Source: Physcia stellaris
Lineage: Eukaryota; Ascomycota; Lecanoromycetes; Caliciales; Physciaceae
Assembly (NCBI GenBank): GCA_018902385.1
Contig: JABSSW010000029.1
Coordinates: forward strand, 248,001-312,000
DNA length: 64,000 nt
Reading direction: 5' to 3'
Shown here: positions 1 through 12,500 of the stretch, piece after piece
Numbering within the stretch: position 1 is the first letter of the stretch
Layout of the letters: each line of letters opens with the position of its first letter
Position numbers and translations under genes: made by a program
The notes under the pieces: generated by a model
Databases searched by the model: none
Told to the model about the DNA's origin: nothing
Seen by the model: the letters and a program-made list of their open reading frames with translations, nothing else

Positions 1-137
1 TCGACGATCCGCTCGGTAGTCTTCTCTGCCAGAATGACATCCTGTGTTTCTATCCATCGCACAGGGCTTGCAAACTGATATGCCAGTAGCTCGACAAGGA
101 GTGTATGCGCCAGATCTTGCTCGACTTCGGGAGTCAT
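1..137 (-). CDS. fas2: Fatty acid synthase subunit alpha, N-terminal 45 residues (runs off window)
   Basis: The minus strand reads from an ATG at 137-135 to the window edge with no stop. The 45 visible residues include the stretches [20 protein letters not shown] and [16 protein letters not shown], the conserved opening of fungal FAS alpha subunits. This N-terminus completes the malonyl/palmitoyl transferase fold of the beta subunit; the rest of alpha (ACP, ketoreductase, ketosynthase, PPT) lies outside. The head-to-head position with the beta gene is the common arrangement for the primary FAS of filamentous ascomycetes. The identification rests on remembered family similarity, but the match is strong over the whole visible part. 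Confidence 0.9.
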   Translation of the reverse strand, partial: MTPEVEQDLAHTLLVELLAYQFASPVRWIETQDVILAEKTTERIV

Positions 138-1122
138 GGTGATGTGATTTTAACGTCCTGAGACGAGAAAGAGAGGTAGGGAGGGTATGGATGGATCGGC
201 GCTTGATTTGGAGTTTTGAGAAGCTCTTCTTGGTTATTATGGGTTGAAGAGTTCCTCGCTTGAGAATAGAGGGTTCGTATGAGCTGAAGAAGGCCAGTGA
301 TAGACAGGAGGGTAGAAGTGGCCGCAAGACTCCGGTGGTGCGTGACGACAAGATTCGGGGTCGATTGCAGATGATGGTGGGAGTGCTGAAGACAAAAAGG
401 GTTTCAGAGTTCGAAGAAGGAGAGGGAAGCTGACACAGGTGATTATCAAGCTTCAACGGCAGCTGAGGAAATGTCGGTGCCGCACAATTGTAAAATTTCA
501 AGTTGAAAGCTCCGAAGGGGGGGGCATGGTGATAACGCGGAGAGAATTCGTATAAAGTTTCAGCCTTCAGTGTCATGGTTGAATCGCACTAAGCCTTGTT
601 CAGGCATAGCATAACCTTTAATGCACATGAAAATGGCGGAACAGTCGGGCTTGTGAACGCCAAGACGACTCAACGCAAATCTATAATCGGTAGCTTCAAC
701 TCGCCTCAGGAACTTCCTGGTCTCAATGAGTTTTTTTTTGCTTTTCCACTCCACCCAAAGGCACTTTAATTAGCCATCCAGAATTTCTCGATAGTACCAG
801 TGTGGCAGCCAAACACATCACTGCTTACTCTGAAAGGCCATCTGTCACTATTTCAATCTTACCCACCCATCCATCCTTCGTTCTGACGCCCCCTCCACGC
901 TCTACTGTTCAGCTATCCTATGCTTACTGTTCGGTGATCCTCTGCTTACCATTGCAGAAGCGCCCTGAGCAATCAATGACCGGTGAGTTTCGGATTTCAT
1001 AGGACACGTTCTTCTCCCCAGTTGGCTCTCTCTTGTCATTCTAAATTAAGCTAATGCTCTACATATAGCTCTCTGAAATCGTACCTACTGAGCTCCTCTT
1101 TCCCCTCTTACAACCACCCAGC
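138..1122. promoter_or_regulatory. Bidirectional promoter between fas2 and fas1
   Basis: A 985-bp gene-free interval separates the divergent alpha and beta starts, so it must hold both promoters. CT-rich tracts lie just upstream of the beta start (about 1000-1115). Short ORFs inside it show no coding character. I see no binding site I can assign with confidence. Confidence 0.6.
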
Positions 1123-4100
1123 ATGTACGGCACATCCGGTACAGGTCCTCAGACTGGGGTCTCTACCCCTCGGTCGTCCTCTTCTCTTCGACCTCTGACC
1201 CTCATACACGGCTCCTTGGAGCACACCCTCCTCATACCTACCGCCCTCCATTTCCATGCCTCGGAATTGAAGGATCGCTTCACGTCGCGACTGCCATCAC
1301 CTACAGACGAATTGGCGCAAGATGACGAGCCGTCGTCAGTACCCGAGCTCGTCGCCCGCTACCTGGGCTACATCTCTTTCGAGGTCGACGAAGGTGAAGA
1401 TGATGCCCAAGGAACATACGAGGAAGTTCTGAAACTCGTCCTGACCGAGTTCGAGCGAGTCTTCCTCCAAGGCAACGACATCCATGCCTTAGCAGCCTCT
1501 TTACCGGGTATCGAGCAGAAAAAACTTGTGGTAGTCCGGTCATACTTTGCAGGGAGGACCTCAGTCAATCGGCCTGTTAAATCACACGACTCAGCGCTCC
1601 TGCGAGCCGCCGGAGACGGACATGCCAAGCTGTACGCTATCTTCGGTGGGCAAGGCAATATCGAGGAGTACTTTGACGAATTGCGAATTGTGTATAATAC
1701 CTATCCTTCATTTGTCGAGACTTTAGTCGCGAGCTGTGGCGACCTTCTCCAGTCATTAGCGCGGGACCCTCGTGCGGAGAAGCTGTACTCCAAAGGGCTG
1801 GACGTCATGCACTGGCTTCACAATAAGGATGCTCAGCCGGACACCGACTATCTAGTCTCAGCACCTGTCAGCTTGCCATTGATCGGGCTTGCGCAGCTCG
1901 CACACTACACCGTAACCTGCAAAACCCTCGGACTGAAGCCGGGGGATGTCCGAGAACGTTTCAGTGGAACGACTGGACACTCACAGGGGATCGTCACAGC
2001 AGCGGCCATTGCAGCAGCAGACTCGTGGGAATCCTTCGACAAGATAGCTAAAGACGCGATCACCATACTCTTCTGGATAGGGTCGCGGAGTCAGCAAGCT
2101 TATCCGCGTACATCGCTCGCTCCCACGCTTCTTCAGGATTCAATTGAAAATGGCGAGGGCACACCTACACCTATGTTGTCAGTTCGTGACCTCTCTCGAC
2201 CAGCCTTGCAAGAACATATTGACGCCACCAACCATCACTTACCATACGACCGTCATATCGCTATCTCACTCATTAACAGCGCGCGGAACTTCGTGGTTAC
2301 TGGTCCACCTATCTCCTTGTATGGTCTCAACCTTCGCCTACGAAAGGTCAAAGCTCCAACAGGTCTCGACCAGACTCGAATACCCTATACGGACCGAAAA
2401 GTGCGGTTCGTCAACCGCTTCTTACCCATCACTTGCCCATTCCACAGCACTTATCTGAGTGAATCATATCAACATATTGAGGAAGACCTCAAGCATATCA
2501 AGATCAGCGCAAAGAGTCTGGCTATCGCCGTCTATGATACAGATTCAGGCAAGGACATCCGGGAGGAAAACCATGCAGATGTTGTTCCATCCCTCGTTCG
2601 GATGATAACCCAAAAGCCTGTCAACTGGGAACAAGCAACCGTCTTCCCTGACGCTACCCATATCATCGATTTCGGCCCCGGTGGGATCTCGGGTATCGGC
2701 GTTCTTACTAATCGAAGCAAAGAGGGCACTGGTGTCCGCGTAATCCTTGCTGGCTCAATGTACGGCACGAACGTCGAAGTTGGATATAAAACCGAGTTGT
2801 TTGACCGCGACGAAGCGCATGCGGTCAAATACGCCGTCGACTGGGTAAAAGAACACGGCCCTAAGCTGGTCAAAACTTCAGTTGGTCAGACCTTTGTGGA
2901 TACGAAGATGAGCAGACTGCTCGGACTGCCTCCGGTCATGGTAGCAGGCATGACACCGTGCACCGTTCCCTGGGATTTCGTTGCTGCAACCATGAAAGCT
3001 GGGTATCCGATTGAACTAGCTGGGGGTGGCTATTACAATGCCAAGACCATGACTGAAGCGCTGAAGAAAATCGAGAATGATATCCCGGCTGGTCGAGGTA
3101 TAACGGTCAATTTAATCTACGTCAATCCTCGTGCTATGGCTTGGCAAATACCTCTGATCGGTCAGCTCCGTGCCGAAGGAGTCCCTATCGAAGGTCTTAC
3201 GATTGGAGCGGGTGTACCATCGATAGAGATTGCAAATGAATACATCGAAACTCTAGGCATCAAGCACATTGCATTCAAACCAGGATCTGTCGAAGCCATC
3301 CAGGCCGTCATCAACGTTGCAAAAGCCAATCCAAATTTCCCCGTAATCCTTCAATGGACGGGGGGCCGAGGTGGTGGCCATCATTCGTTTGAGGATTTTC
3401 ATCAGCCTATCCTCCAAATGTATGGTAGGATTCGGCGCTGCAGTAATCTGGTGTTGATTGCAGGAAGTGGGTTCGGTGGATCCCAAGACACCTACCCTTA
3501 CCTGACCGGGACGTGGTCTAGTCGATTCGGATATCCTGCTATGCCTTTTGATGGGTGTCTCTTTGGAAGCCGTATGATGACCGCCAAGGAAGCGCACACC
3601 TCCAAGAACGCAAAGAAAGCTATTGCAGAAGCAGAAGGTGTAGACGATAGCCAATGGGAAAAAACTTACAAGGGACCCGCTGGTGGAGTTATCACGGTTC
3701 GCTCAGAGATGGGCGAACCTATCCATAAGCTTGCTACCCGGGGTGTAAAATTTTGGGCCGAGATGGACCAAAAAATCTTCAGTCTTGACAAAGCTAAGCG
3801 GCTGCCTGAATTAAAGAAAAACCGGGAGTACATCATCCAGAAGCTTAACGACGACTTTCAGAAAGTGTGGTTCGGCCGCAACAAAGCTGGACAATCTGTT
3901 GATCTGGAAGACATGACTTACGGCGAGATAGTCCGCCGCATGGTAGACCTGATGTTTGTGAAACACGAGTCGAGATGGATCGATGCCTCACTAGAGCGCC
4001 TCACCGGTGACTTCATTCGACGGCTCGAGGAGCGTTTTACCAGCAACACTGGGAAGGCCTCCTTCATCCAGAGCTACACTGAACTTGATGACCCTTATCC

Positions 4101-7100
4101 GGTCGTTGAGGAGGTTCTTAAAGCATTCCCTGAAGCCGACGAACAGTTGATCAATGCTCAGGACGTGCAGCATTTCCTACTTCTCTGCCAACGCCGCGGA
4201 CAAAAGCCTGTCCCTTTCGTGCCTTCGCTTGATGATAATTTTGAGTTCTTCTTCAAGAAAGACTCATTGTGGCAATCCGAAGATCTTGAGGCAGTCGTGG
4301 ACCAGGACGTAGGAAGAACTTGCATCTTGCAAGGACCTACGGCTGTTAAGTACTCGAACACTGTCGATGAGCCAATCAAAGATATCCTTGACGGCATTCA
4401 TAATGACCACATCAAGAGTTTGACGCAGGATATATATGGAGGAAACGAAAGCTCAGTACCAGTCATCGAATATTTTGGTGGCCAATTTCTCCTGGACTCG
4501 GATGCCGAGAACATGGACGGCTTGACCGTCATTGAGAATGATAACCATATTGGCTATCGCTTGTCCTCGGCACCAAACGCAGTCTTACCGAGTCTGATCA
4601 CTTGGATGCATCTTCTTGCTGGCCAAATATACTCTTGGAGATCTGCCCTATTTACAACAGAAGTCTTCGTGCAGGGTCAACAATATCAGACCAATCCACT
4701 CAAGCGAATCTTCCATCCTAGCAAGGGGATGTTGGTAGAAATATCGAATCCTTCTGACCCTGCTAAGACAGTAGTTACGGTCAAGGAACCTTCGCACTCC
4801 GGCAAAATGATCAAGACTGTTGAGATCAGCATGTCCGGCAAGAATGAAATCATCCTCAACCTTCTGGAGGATCGAACAGCAGAGGGCAAGACCGTAGGTC
4901 TCCCACTAAAATTCACTTACCACCCTGAGGCTGGCTACGCCCCAATCCGCGAGATCATGGAAGATAGGAACGATCGCATCAAGGAATTCTACTATAGAAT
5001 CTGGTTCGGTGATGAGGCAGTACCCTTCGACACACCTGCCACAAGCTCGTTCGATGGCGGCCGGGCTGAAGTCACAAGCCAGGCTATCGCAGATTTCGTC
5101 CATGCTGTTGGAAACACAGGCGAGGCCTTCGTTGAGCGACCAGGCAAGGAAGTTTTTGCTCCCATGGACTTTGCCATCGTCGTCGGTTGGAAAGCCATCA
5201 CAAAGCCTATCTTTCCTCGCTCCATTGACGGTGACTTGCTCAAGCTGGTCCATCTGTCGAACGGCTTCCGTATGGTTCCTGGCGCAGAGCCCTTGAAGAA
5301 GGGCGATGTCCTGGATACAACCGCACAAATCAACGCGGTCATCAACCAAGACTCTGGTAAGATGGTTGAAGTCTGTGGAACTATCAAGCGGGGCGGTCAG
5401 CCTGTCATGGTTGTCACTACTCAGTTTTTGTACCGTGGCGCCTACTCAGACTTTGAAAACACATTTCAACGAAAGGACGAAATGCCTATGCAAATACATC
5501 TTAGCTCCAGCAAAGATGTTGCGGTCTTGCGCTCCAAAGAGTGGTTCAATCTGGATGAGCCGGATATCGAACTTTTGAACAAGACCTTGACATTCCGCTT
5601 GCAGAGCTTGATGCATTTCAAGCACAAGACTATGTTTAGTCGAGTCGAAACTATCGGACAAGTACTTCTGGAATTACCTACCAAGGAGGTTATACAAGTA
5701 GCCTCCGTTGACTATAATGCCGGTGTCTCATACGGAAACCCCGTCATCGACTACCTTAAGCGCTACGGATCGTCCATTGAGCAGCCAGTCAATTTCGAAA
5801 ACCCTATCCCATTGAGCGGTAAAACACCTTTGGTCCTTCGCGCGCCTTCTTCCAATGAGACTTATGCTCGAGTTTCTGGTGACTTCAACCCGATCCATGT
5901 GTCACGAGTCTTCTCAAGTTATGCAAATCTACCAGGCACGATTACCCATGGCATGTACTCTAGTGCCGCTGTTCGAAGTCTTGTCGAGACCTGGGCCGCT
6001 GAGAACCACATTGGACGCGTTCGTAGCTTTCATTGCTCTCTTGTCGGCATGGTTTTACCTAATGACGATATTGAAGTCAAGCTTCAGCATATCGGGATGG
6101 TCGCTGGTCGTAAGATCATCAAGGTCGAGGCCAGCAATAAGATTACTGAGGAGAAAGTCTTGCTTGGCGAAGCTGAAGTTGAGCAGCCTGTCTCGTCGTA
6201 CGTCTTCACTGGACAAGGATCGCAAGAACAGGGAATGGGTATGGATCTCTATGGCAGCAGCCCCGTAGCCAAAGAGGTTTGGGATCGCGCTGATGCCCAT
6301 TTCATGGAGAACTATGGATTCTCCATCACGAATATCGTCAAGAACAACCCAAAGGAGCTTACCATTCACTTTGGCGGACCTCGAGGCAAGGCTATCCGTG
6401 AGAATTATATGTCGATGACCTTCGAAAGCGTCAATGCAGATGGATCGATCAAATCCGAGAAAATCTTCAAGGAAGTCAATGAAAATACCACATCTTACAC
6501 TTATCGCTCACCCACCGGCCTTCTTTCTGCAACCCAATTCACACAGCCTGCCTTGACACTGATGGAGAAGGCTAGCTTTGAGGACATGCTATCTAAGGGC
6601 TTGGTTCAAAAAGACAGCAGCTTCGCTGGCCACTCTCTCGGCGAATACTCTGCTCTGGCCGCGTTAGCCGAAGTCATGCCCATTGAGAGCTTGGTTTCCG
6701 TCGTCTTTTACCGTGGTCTAACGATGCAGGTCGCTGTTGAGCGGGATGCAAGTGGGCGCTCCAATTACTCCATGTGTGCCGTCAATCCTAGTCGGATATC
6801 CAAAACTTTCAACGAGCAGGCTCTACAGTACGTCGTCGAGAACATCGCAGAAGAGACCAAATGGCTACTTGAAATCGTCAACTACAATGTCGCAAACATG
6901 CAATATGTGTGTGCTGGCGATGTAAGTTTCCTCTTCCCAGAATGGCTCTATACTGCTAATCATACGTAGCTTCGAGCGCTTGACTGTTTGACCAACGTGA
7001 CGAACTTCCTCAAGGCCCAGAAGGTCGACATTCAATCTCTTATGCAAACCATGACTCTAGATAAGGTCAAACAACACCTTGTAGAGATCATTCAGGAATG

Positions 7101-7461
7101 TGCCAAACAAACCGAAGCCAAGCCGAAACCCATTGAGCTCCAGCGTGGCTTTGCAACCATCCCTCTTCGGGGCATCGACGTACCATTCCACAGCACCTTC
7201 TTGCGCTCCGGCGTCAAGCCCTTCCGAAGCTTCCTGCTGAAGAAGATCAATAAGACGAGCATCGACCCTAGTAAACTCGTCGGCAAATACATCCCCAACG
7301 TCACCGCCAAGCCGTTTGAGATTACGAAGGAATACTTTGAAGAGGTGTACAAATTGACGAACAGCCCGCGGATTGGCAATGTGTTGGCCAATTGGGAGAA
7401 GTACGAAGATAGCAAAGGGGAGACGCCTAAATCTCCGGTTTCTGTAGGAACGAGGTTTTGA
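1123..7461 (+). CDS. fas1: Fatty acid synthase subunit beta (join 1123..6921, 6970..7461; 2096 aa)
   Basis: Cytosolic beta chain of the alpha6-beta6 fungal FAS. It carries acetyltransferase, FMN enoyl reductase, dehydratase and malonyl/palmitoyl transferase activities. Visible landmarks: acetyltransferase serine in GHSQG (S287); enoyl reductase barrel beginning near residue 595, with its [12 protein letters not shown] segment at about 747-758; hotdog dehydratase DFNPIH (H1592); transferase serine in GHSLG (S1838). A 48-nt intron at 6922-6969 (GTAAGT donor, GCTAAT branch-like site, TAG acceptor) joins AGD to LRALD in phase. Length is normal for the family. The start at 1123 gives the usual MYGTS-type N-terminus. 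Similarity to primary FAS rather than sterigmatocystin/aflatoxin-type FAS, and linkage to alpha, indicate the housekeeping enzyme. Confidence 0.95.
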
Positions 7462-8330
7462 TGATCGTGTTTGACTGCATGGCGCTCGGTGTTCACTGCT
7501 TCTGGTCAGAGGCAGACATAGATTAGATTAGCTTAGACATGGGGGTACGTGATGCATCAGTAAGGTAGCAAGTTGCAGGTTGCCCTGCGTTTAATTTTGT
7601 TGAACGAATACGTAGATAGATACCAAGACTAATGAAGCGCCGCAGCATGGAATTGCGCTTGGCTTAAACGATCGTTCTTCATCCTGGGACCACCTTTTTC
7701 AGTGTGCTTGCACCCTTCTTCCAGCCTCCAAAAAAGACAGCCAAAAGATGCCTGGCCAGAGGCAGAAGTCAACGCCCGATACCACTCCTCCCTACCTCAA
7801 CTACATCTAAGTAGTATCAAGACAACGGCGGCCCGCCTCGGGGCGAGCGCGGGAGCAGAAGTAGAGATCTCTGTCGGATAGCCGAGACTCTCCGAAGGTT
7901 TATATCACAATGCGCAAAAGCGGCACTGGAAGATCTCAACCTCACCTCTTCAAAGGCTTTGACCGTATCTTCAAAGGTCTCCCAGGTTGAAGGATACTCA
8001 GGGTTGTTATGGCTCTCTATGGGAATAAAACCTAGATACTGTTACGATTAGCAGTTCCGTTGGGTAATGGCGATGCTCCATGACCTAATATCCAGCACTT
8101 CTCTACAGGATTATCAGCAGCAGTCTTTCCTCCAGAAAAAAAAGCCAGAAAGAATAGTTCAAGAAGCCTTCGTAAATCTATAAATACCTCCCAAATATGG
8201 ATTGCTACGCTAATTCTCGTCCGCGGAGGCTGGAAGCTGTCGATGAGAATCTACTGCAACGGACAACTAGTCAAAAAATCCAGCGATAGGACACGCCGTA
8301 TGTGAGTAGAACTACTAGCCGAGTCGAATT
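7462..8330. other. Intergenic, no gene seen
   Basis: Holds the 3' flanks of the FAS beta gene and of the convergent DUF6594 gene. I checked both strands and found only short unconvincing frames. There is no tRNA-like or repeat structure I can support. Confidence 0.5.
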
Positions 8331-9321
8331 TCACGATGATGTTCCAGCAACATTTCCAACAAAGACCACTTGCACACTGGCGAACCTGGACACAAGGTCG
8401 TGAGTATGGTGGCTCAAAAAGCACGAGGGAAGTTGACTTACGCACAAGTCGCCGCAAAGATCTCGATCTTCCGAGCTCTGGTAAAGATCGAAAGAAGCAG
8501 TGAGAATAGAAACATGAAGATGGATACAGCAACCAAACGCAACACAGTGCGATCGATATAGTATAGCACAATGATCGATGTCATCGTCAGAGCGGAGCCA
8601 AGTGCCGTCCCCAGTCCAGCGGAGAACCTTGCGATCTTAACATCGCTGTAGCGTGTAAATCCTCTCTCTGGATCCCGAGTCTGTCCTTTGGAGAAGATAC
8701 GTGCGCCGATGTGGCGGTGGAACAATTTCAGGGGGTAATTCGCAACCCACTGTGCGAATGGGTCTTGTTGGCACGCGTCATTGGCCAAAGCTATTAGGTC
8801 TGGTTCATTCTTCCGATCCCACGTCGGAATATCTGCGCCACGTAGGAAATATTTGCCTTCGCGACCATCTTCTAGCCAAGCTGTCAGAGCATCAAGCTGC
8901 TGCTTAGGCGGTGCGCTGTGCTGGAATAGCTGGCTTGTCTGTAGGATCGCGTGGTCTAGAGACAGTCACGTCAGCATCAGGTGTCCACAATAGGGAATCC
9001 GTTGGCTTTCTTACTGTACTCATCCAGCTTGGACCGTATCTCCAGCCACTTATCCCACTGTTGAGGGCGCCTCCCTGACCTCGCAAGTTTGATCCACTGC
9101 TGTGGGAATTGCTTTATTTCCAGGTTCTCAGAGTCGGACCCTTCCTTTAAAATGCCCCGATAGTCATCGACGAGCCAATTCAATTCGGACTGAAGGTATA
9201 GCAAATTTAGTAGATTCAGATCCCCGAAGCGTCTGAAAATAGCGACATCTGGACTTTCGTCCATGAAAACTGCAAGCCTTGGAAATCCTTCCAGCGGTTG
9301 TGGCATCGTTGTCAGTGCCAT
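8331..9321 (-). CDS. DUF6594-family membrane protein (join 9321..9015, 8955..8442, 8385..8331; 291 aa)
   Basis: Three exons with introns of 59 nt (8956-9014) and 56 nt (8386-8441), both with canonical GT-AG ends, restore a single frame. The N-terminal block (FPRLAVFMDE, IFRRFGDLNLLNLLYLQSEL) and the second block after intron 1 (YNHAILQTSQL) are typical of the fungal DUF6594 family. The C-terminal third has two to three hydrophobic segments around IIVLYYIDRTVLRLVAVSIF and ends FASVQVVFVGNVAGTSS. Family function is unknown; the layout suggests a cytosolic helical domain with a C-terminal membrane anchor. The start at 9321 is the first in-frame ATG before the conserved block; a second Met lies five codons on. 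Family name is from memory. Confidence 0.8.
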
Positions 9322-9620
9322 ACTAATCGTATATATCGGCTATCAAACTTACCGTGACCGTAAGTGCTGGCTGAACACATAAGCTGCCGTTTGGACAGAC
9401 CGAGGGTGTTTGAATTGCGAAGGCTTCAAGCAAACGTGGGTAATTAGGCGGACAAGCGATCTGTGCCACTCGAAACGCGATGTGGCCAATCATTCTTGAT
9501 ATGCGGAAAGCTGCAGCTGCAAAGACTTGGTATGCCAACACATCGATCAGCTGATAGTGACCTGTCGTTCTAACACGAAGGCTTGCCTGTGTGGCATGTG
9601 TGGTATACTGTCAGAAGGTT

Positions 9621-10473
9621 ATGACTTGTATGGTTTTGTTTAATCTACCGGTCATGGCAGATTGTATAAAGAAGAAGCACTCTTTGCGTCAAGATGGACG
9701 ACAAAACAAAGCCACAGGTTTTGAAACAACAATCCAAGACTCGTACGGGGTCCAGGCTCGATCTCAGTCTTACAAAAAGTACGCTGCTACATTGATCAGG
9801 CAGTCGATCGAATTTCAGCCTTCATTTTATCTACATATCTTACAATGGTATTCAAGCCCATCAAAAGAGCGACTAGAAGGTCTACTAACTAGCTGCAAAG
9901 GCAAATCCGTCCCAAGGAATCCCTCTTCATGTATTCTCGGTCAAGGATGCCAAATCAAAGTCTTGCTCGGACTTCTCGACTCGGGGACTAGGCATAACTG
10001 GGTTTGCCGAGATGTTGTCCAAAGACTAGGAGCGACTCCAATCAACCTCACTGAAGCTGCCTCCTTCACAGATATGCAGGGTGGCACCTGGACAGCAGAG
10101 AGCCAAGTGATGCTCGAGTGGCATCGCGTGGGGTCCTACCACATGCGAGAAGGGGTTTTCTTGATTGCGGAAAATAGCCCATGCGACATATTGCTAGGAT
10201 CAGACTTCTTATTTCCTGAAGGGGTCTTCGCTTACAACGAGCCGGCATTGCCTTCCTTGCCAAATCCAAAACCGCAATGTATACCACACTGCTGCCATGT
10301 GGTGACATTCCAGCTTACATGAGATAGGGCTCATAGCAGTAGAGGACCAGCAAAAGGCCGAACAAGAAAAATCAAAGAATGAGCCCGAGAAACAAGGGGG
10401 AGGCGATGGAGGTAAACAACCTGACTCAGGTCCGTCAGGTTCAGGGTCAAACAAGCCGGCCTCTGGCAAGTAA
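9621..10473 (+). CDS. Retropepsin-like aspartyl protease domain protein (join 9621..10278, 10328..10473; 267 aa)
   Basis: The central part reads LLGLLDSGTRHNWVCRDVV followed about 65 residues later by CDILLGSDFLF. This is the DSG active-site loop (D120) and flap-end pattern of single-domain retropepsin folds common in fungal genomes. No reverse transcriptase or integrase adjoins it, so it may be a domesticated or stand-alone protease domain. Reading to the first stop truncates the tail. A 49-nt intron at 10279-10327 (GTATAC donor, TAG) instead joins KPQ-W to LIAVEDQQ and extends to a Gly/Ser/Lys-rich, probably disordered end. The start is uncertain: GTG at 9591 is open but the first ATG is 9621, and upstream exons are possible. 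Confidence 0.55.
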
Positions 10474-11007
10474 CTGGCTATTCCTCCCTTTTAGAGTTGT
10501 TCTTTTGGCTATGCTCTATTGTCCGTTCCCCGTCGTTGCAGTATGCGATAAGCTCTAGGCGTGTGTTTTCAACGTGGGAAGAGCGAAACAGGGTCTGTAG
10601 AAAGTTCAGTCACTATTTCCTTTGAAAGTTTGCTTTTGCTCTTCACTCTTCTCTGACAATGCCTTGTCCGAGTACCGCTCTGCTATTTTATCTTATGTTA
10701 AACGTATCGGACTAGATCATTCATGCGTAAGTAGTTGTTCTTGTTGTTGTTCTAACTATCTCTTGCAAGCTAATTACACGGTCCTTAATAGGCATAAACG
10801 CTCCTTCTGCCAGTTCAAGGTGGCCATTGGCCTTCTAATATCTTAGCAAGTCTATTAGCCTTGGTTTATATCTGTTCGGGCATCCCATGCCCTAGCAAGC
10901 TAGGTGGAATGCTCCTAGCATCTGATTAAACCATTGAGATCTATGAGACAAACGCACAGAATCAGGAGTTCGGAATGGAATTGGGAATGTTGATTGCATA
11001 ATGTTGT
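10474..11007. other. Intergenic, nothing recognised
   Basis: Unremarkable unique-looking sequence with stops in all frames. No RNA gene or repeat recognised. Confidence 0.4.
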
Positions 11008-11222
11008 TCACACATGTTCCGGGATCAAATCGTGTAATCGCCGTATGACATGATATAAAATCCGCGACCTAATGAGTGCTTTCTGAATCTGAGGTATGTG
11101 ATCTTCGTCATTACCACAGTCGGCACACTCACCGTATGCATACACCAAATCAGAGCAAAGAGGAGCGCGGTCAAGGTTAGAGAATAACCCAATATAAGTA
11201 CAGAGAGAAGGGCTTGAATCAT
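11008..11222 (-). CDS. Possible small membrane protein or 3' exons of a gene (join 11222..11133, 11088..11008; 56 aa)
   Basis: The minus strand encodes a hydrophobic helix (ALLSVLILGYSLTLTALLFA) ending at a good GTGAGT donor. A 44-nt intron (11089-11132, CAG acceptor) leads in phase to a basic tail ending LIPEHV. A stop lies just upstream of the ATG at 11222, so this is either a tiny single-pass protein or the last exons of a longer gene. No family recognised. Confidence 0.3.
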
Positions 11223-11795
11223 TTAGGTCATGCCTCGATATAGATGGAGCCGACCCAGACACCTCGAGGCTAACGAAAGGCATAGCTTTTCCCCCAGCAA
11301 AGTTCCAGTCTCGGCATCTGTCCTGACGATCATTCGCTGATCATGGCTTCTTGTCCTACCTTGAGCTGTCGATCGGGCTTTGGTGACAGTGCAGATTCTT
11401 TAATACTTGAATTGGGTTCTCATATACCTTATTCAAATTTAAATTCTCTACATGGTCTAGCAAGCGATCGCTGACGTATCTCAGATCGTGAATCGTCATT
11501 GGTCTGTGATTCTGAAGTATCACACGAAGACATTCTCAATGAGTAGGTGCTGGTGAACTTTGAGTAACTATTCTATGATCCCAGGCCCCACGCGCAACGT
11601 CCAATTAGTCGCGCGATCTTCGCTTCATGCGATCTATCTATGACCAACTGCCAATCGGGTAACACAACGAGCAGATCCAGCGCATCGGGTCGTCGCAAGG
11701 ACGCTTTGATCCGCTTTCGCAACCGGAAGCGAAAAGAAAGAAATATTCGAAAAAAGCGACTCCCCTTCAAACCCCATCCAGCATTCCAAAGAACC
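11223..11795. other. Intergenic, no convincing gene
   Basis: Gene-free stretch preceding the small secreted protein gene. The ORF at 11640-11948 overlaps that gene's exon 1 in the same frame, upstream of its preferred start, and its extra N-terminal part is basic and shows no conserved feature. Confidence 0.4.
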
Positions 11796-12363
11796 ATGCG
11801 CACGCCCTTATTCTTCCTAAGCTTCCTCCTCCCCGTCCTCTCCCTCCCATCTCCAACCCCCCAACATCTGCACCAAGTCCCCCAAAACGCCACACTAGTC
11901 CCAGCAGCCCGTATCCCGTACCCACACTTCCCCCTCACCTTCCCGTAGCGCCACTAACCGCTCTCCCCCCAGCCCCCTCAAAACCTGGCACCCACCCCCC
12001 TTCCGCGTCCCCATCCCCTCCATCCCCTCCGCCACGCTCTCCTTCGTGCGCGTCACGGGCACCAACACGCAACTCGACAAGCGCGAACTGCTCGACCTGC
12101 TCGACGCCCAGATCGATCTCCTCCTCTCCCTCTCCCCTCCCCAAGGCCCGTCCACGATCGCCGCGACCACGCGCTCGGGGCGCTATTTCTTCAATTGCTG
12201 GGCTAAGACGGGGAGAAGCGTGCCCGTGTGGTCGACTGCGTTGGCGCTGGGGGCATTGAGGACTTTTGAGAGGATGGTGAGGGGGGATGGGGTTAGGGAG
12301 GTTACGTTTGGGGTTAGGGACGGGGAGGCGTTGAGGGCGGTTTGTGTTACTGTTCTTAAGTAG
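11796..12363 (+). CDS. Small secreted protein (join 11796..11917, 11973..12363; 170 aa)
   Basis: Starts with a clear signal peptide (MRTPLFFLSFLLPVLSLPSP), so the product is probably secreted. A 55-nt intron at 11918-11972, with a CACTAAC branch site and CAG acceptor, joins AARIP to PLKTWHPPPFRVPIPS in phase. The second exon continues open to a TAG at 12361. The mature part has a Pro-rich segment, then a region that looks alpha/beta (KRELLDLLDAQIDLLL; RYFFNCWAKTG). No catalytic motif or named family seen. An alternative donor at 11945 also keeps frame but would need a 28-nt intron, which is too short. Confidence 0.55.
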
Positions 12364-12500
12364 GGGGTTGTGGGGGGGTGGGGATGGGTTTGGTGCCTGG
12401 TGGTGGGGATGGGGATGGGGATGGGAGGGGAGGCAGTTTCGAGGGACTTTTCTGTTGGGATGGGGGTGGGATGTGGAGGCTTTTTTTTTCCGGATTGGAG
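12364..12500 (+). repeat. G-rich low-complexity tract (GGGGAT-like units)
   Basis: Immediately 3' of the secreted-protein stop lies a run of G-rich words, including repeated GGGGAT units. It has potential for G-quadruplex formation on the plus strand. It gives rise to several artefactual Gly/Trp-rich frames. Confidence 0.6.

Noticed and set aside
1301-6369. Many ORFs of 60-147 codons overlapping the FAS beta gene on both strands
   Set aside because: They are shadows of the long coding frame; none has a motif or independent start context.
6737-7047. FAS beta split into two genes at 6969/6988
   Set aside because: A 48-nt GT-AG intron joins both parts in phase at a conserved point of the transferase domain.
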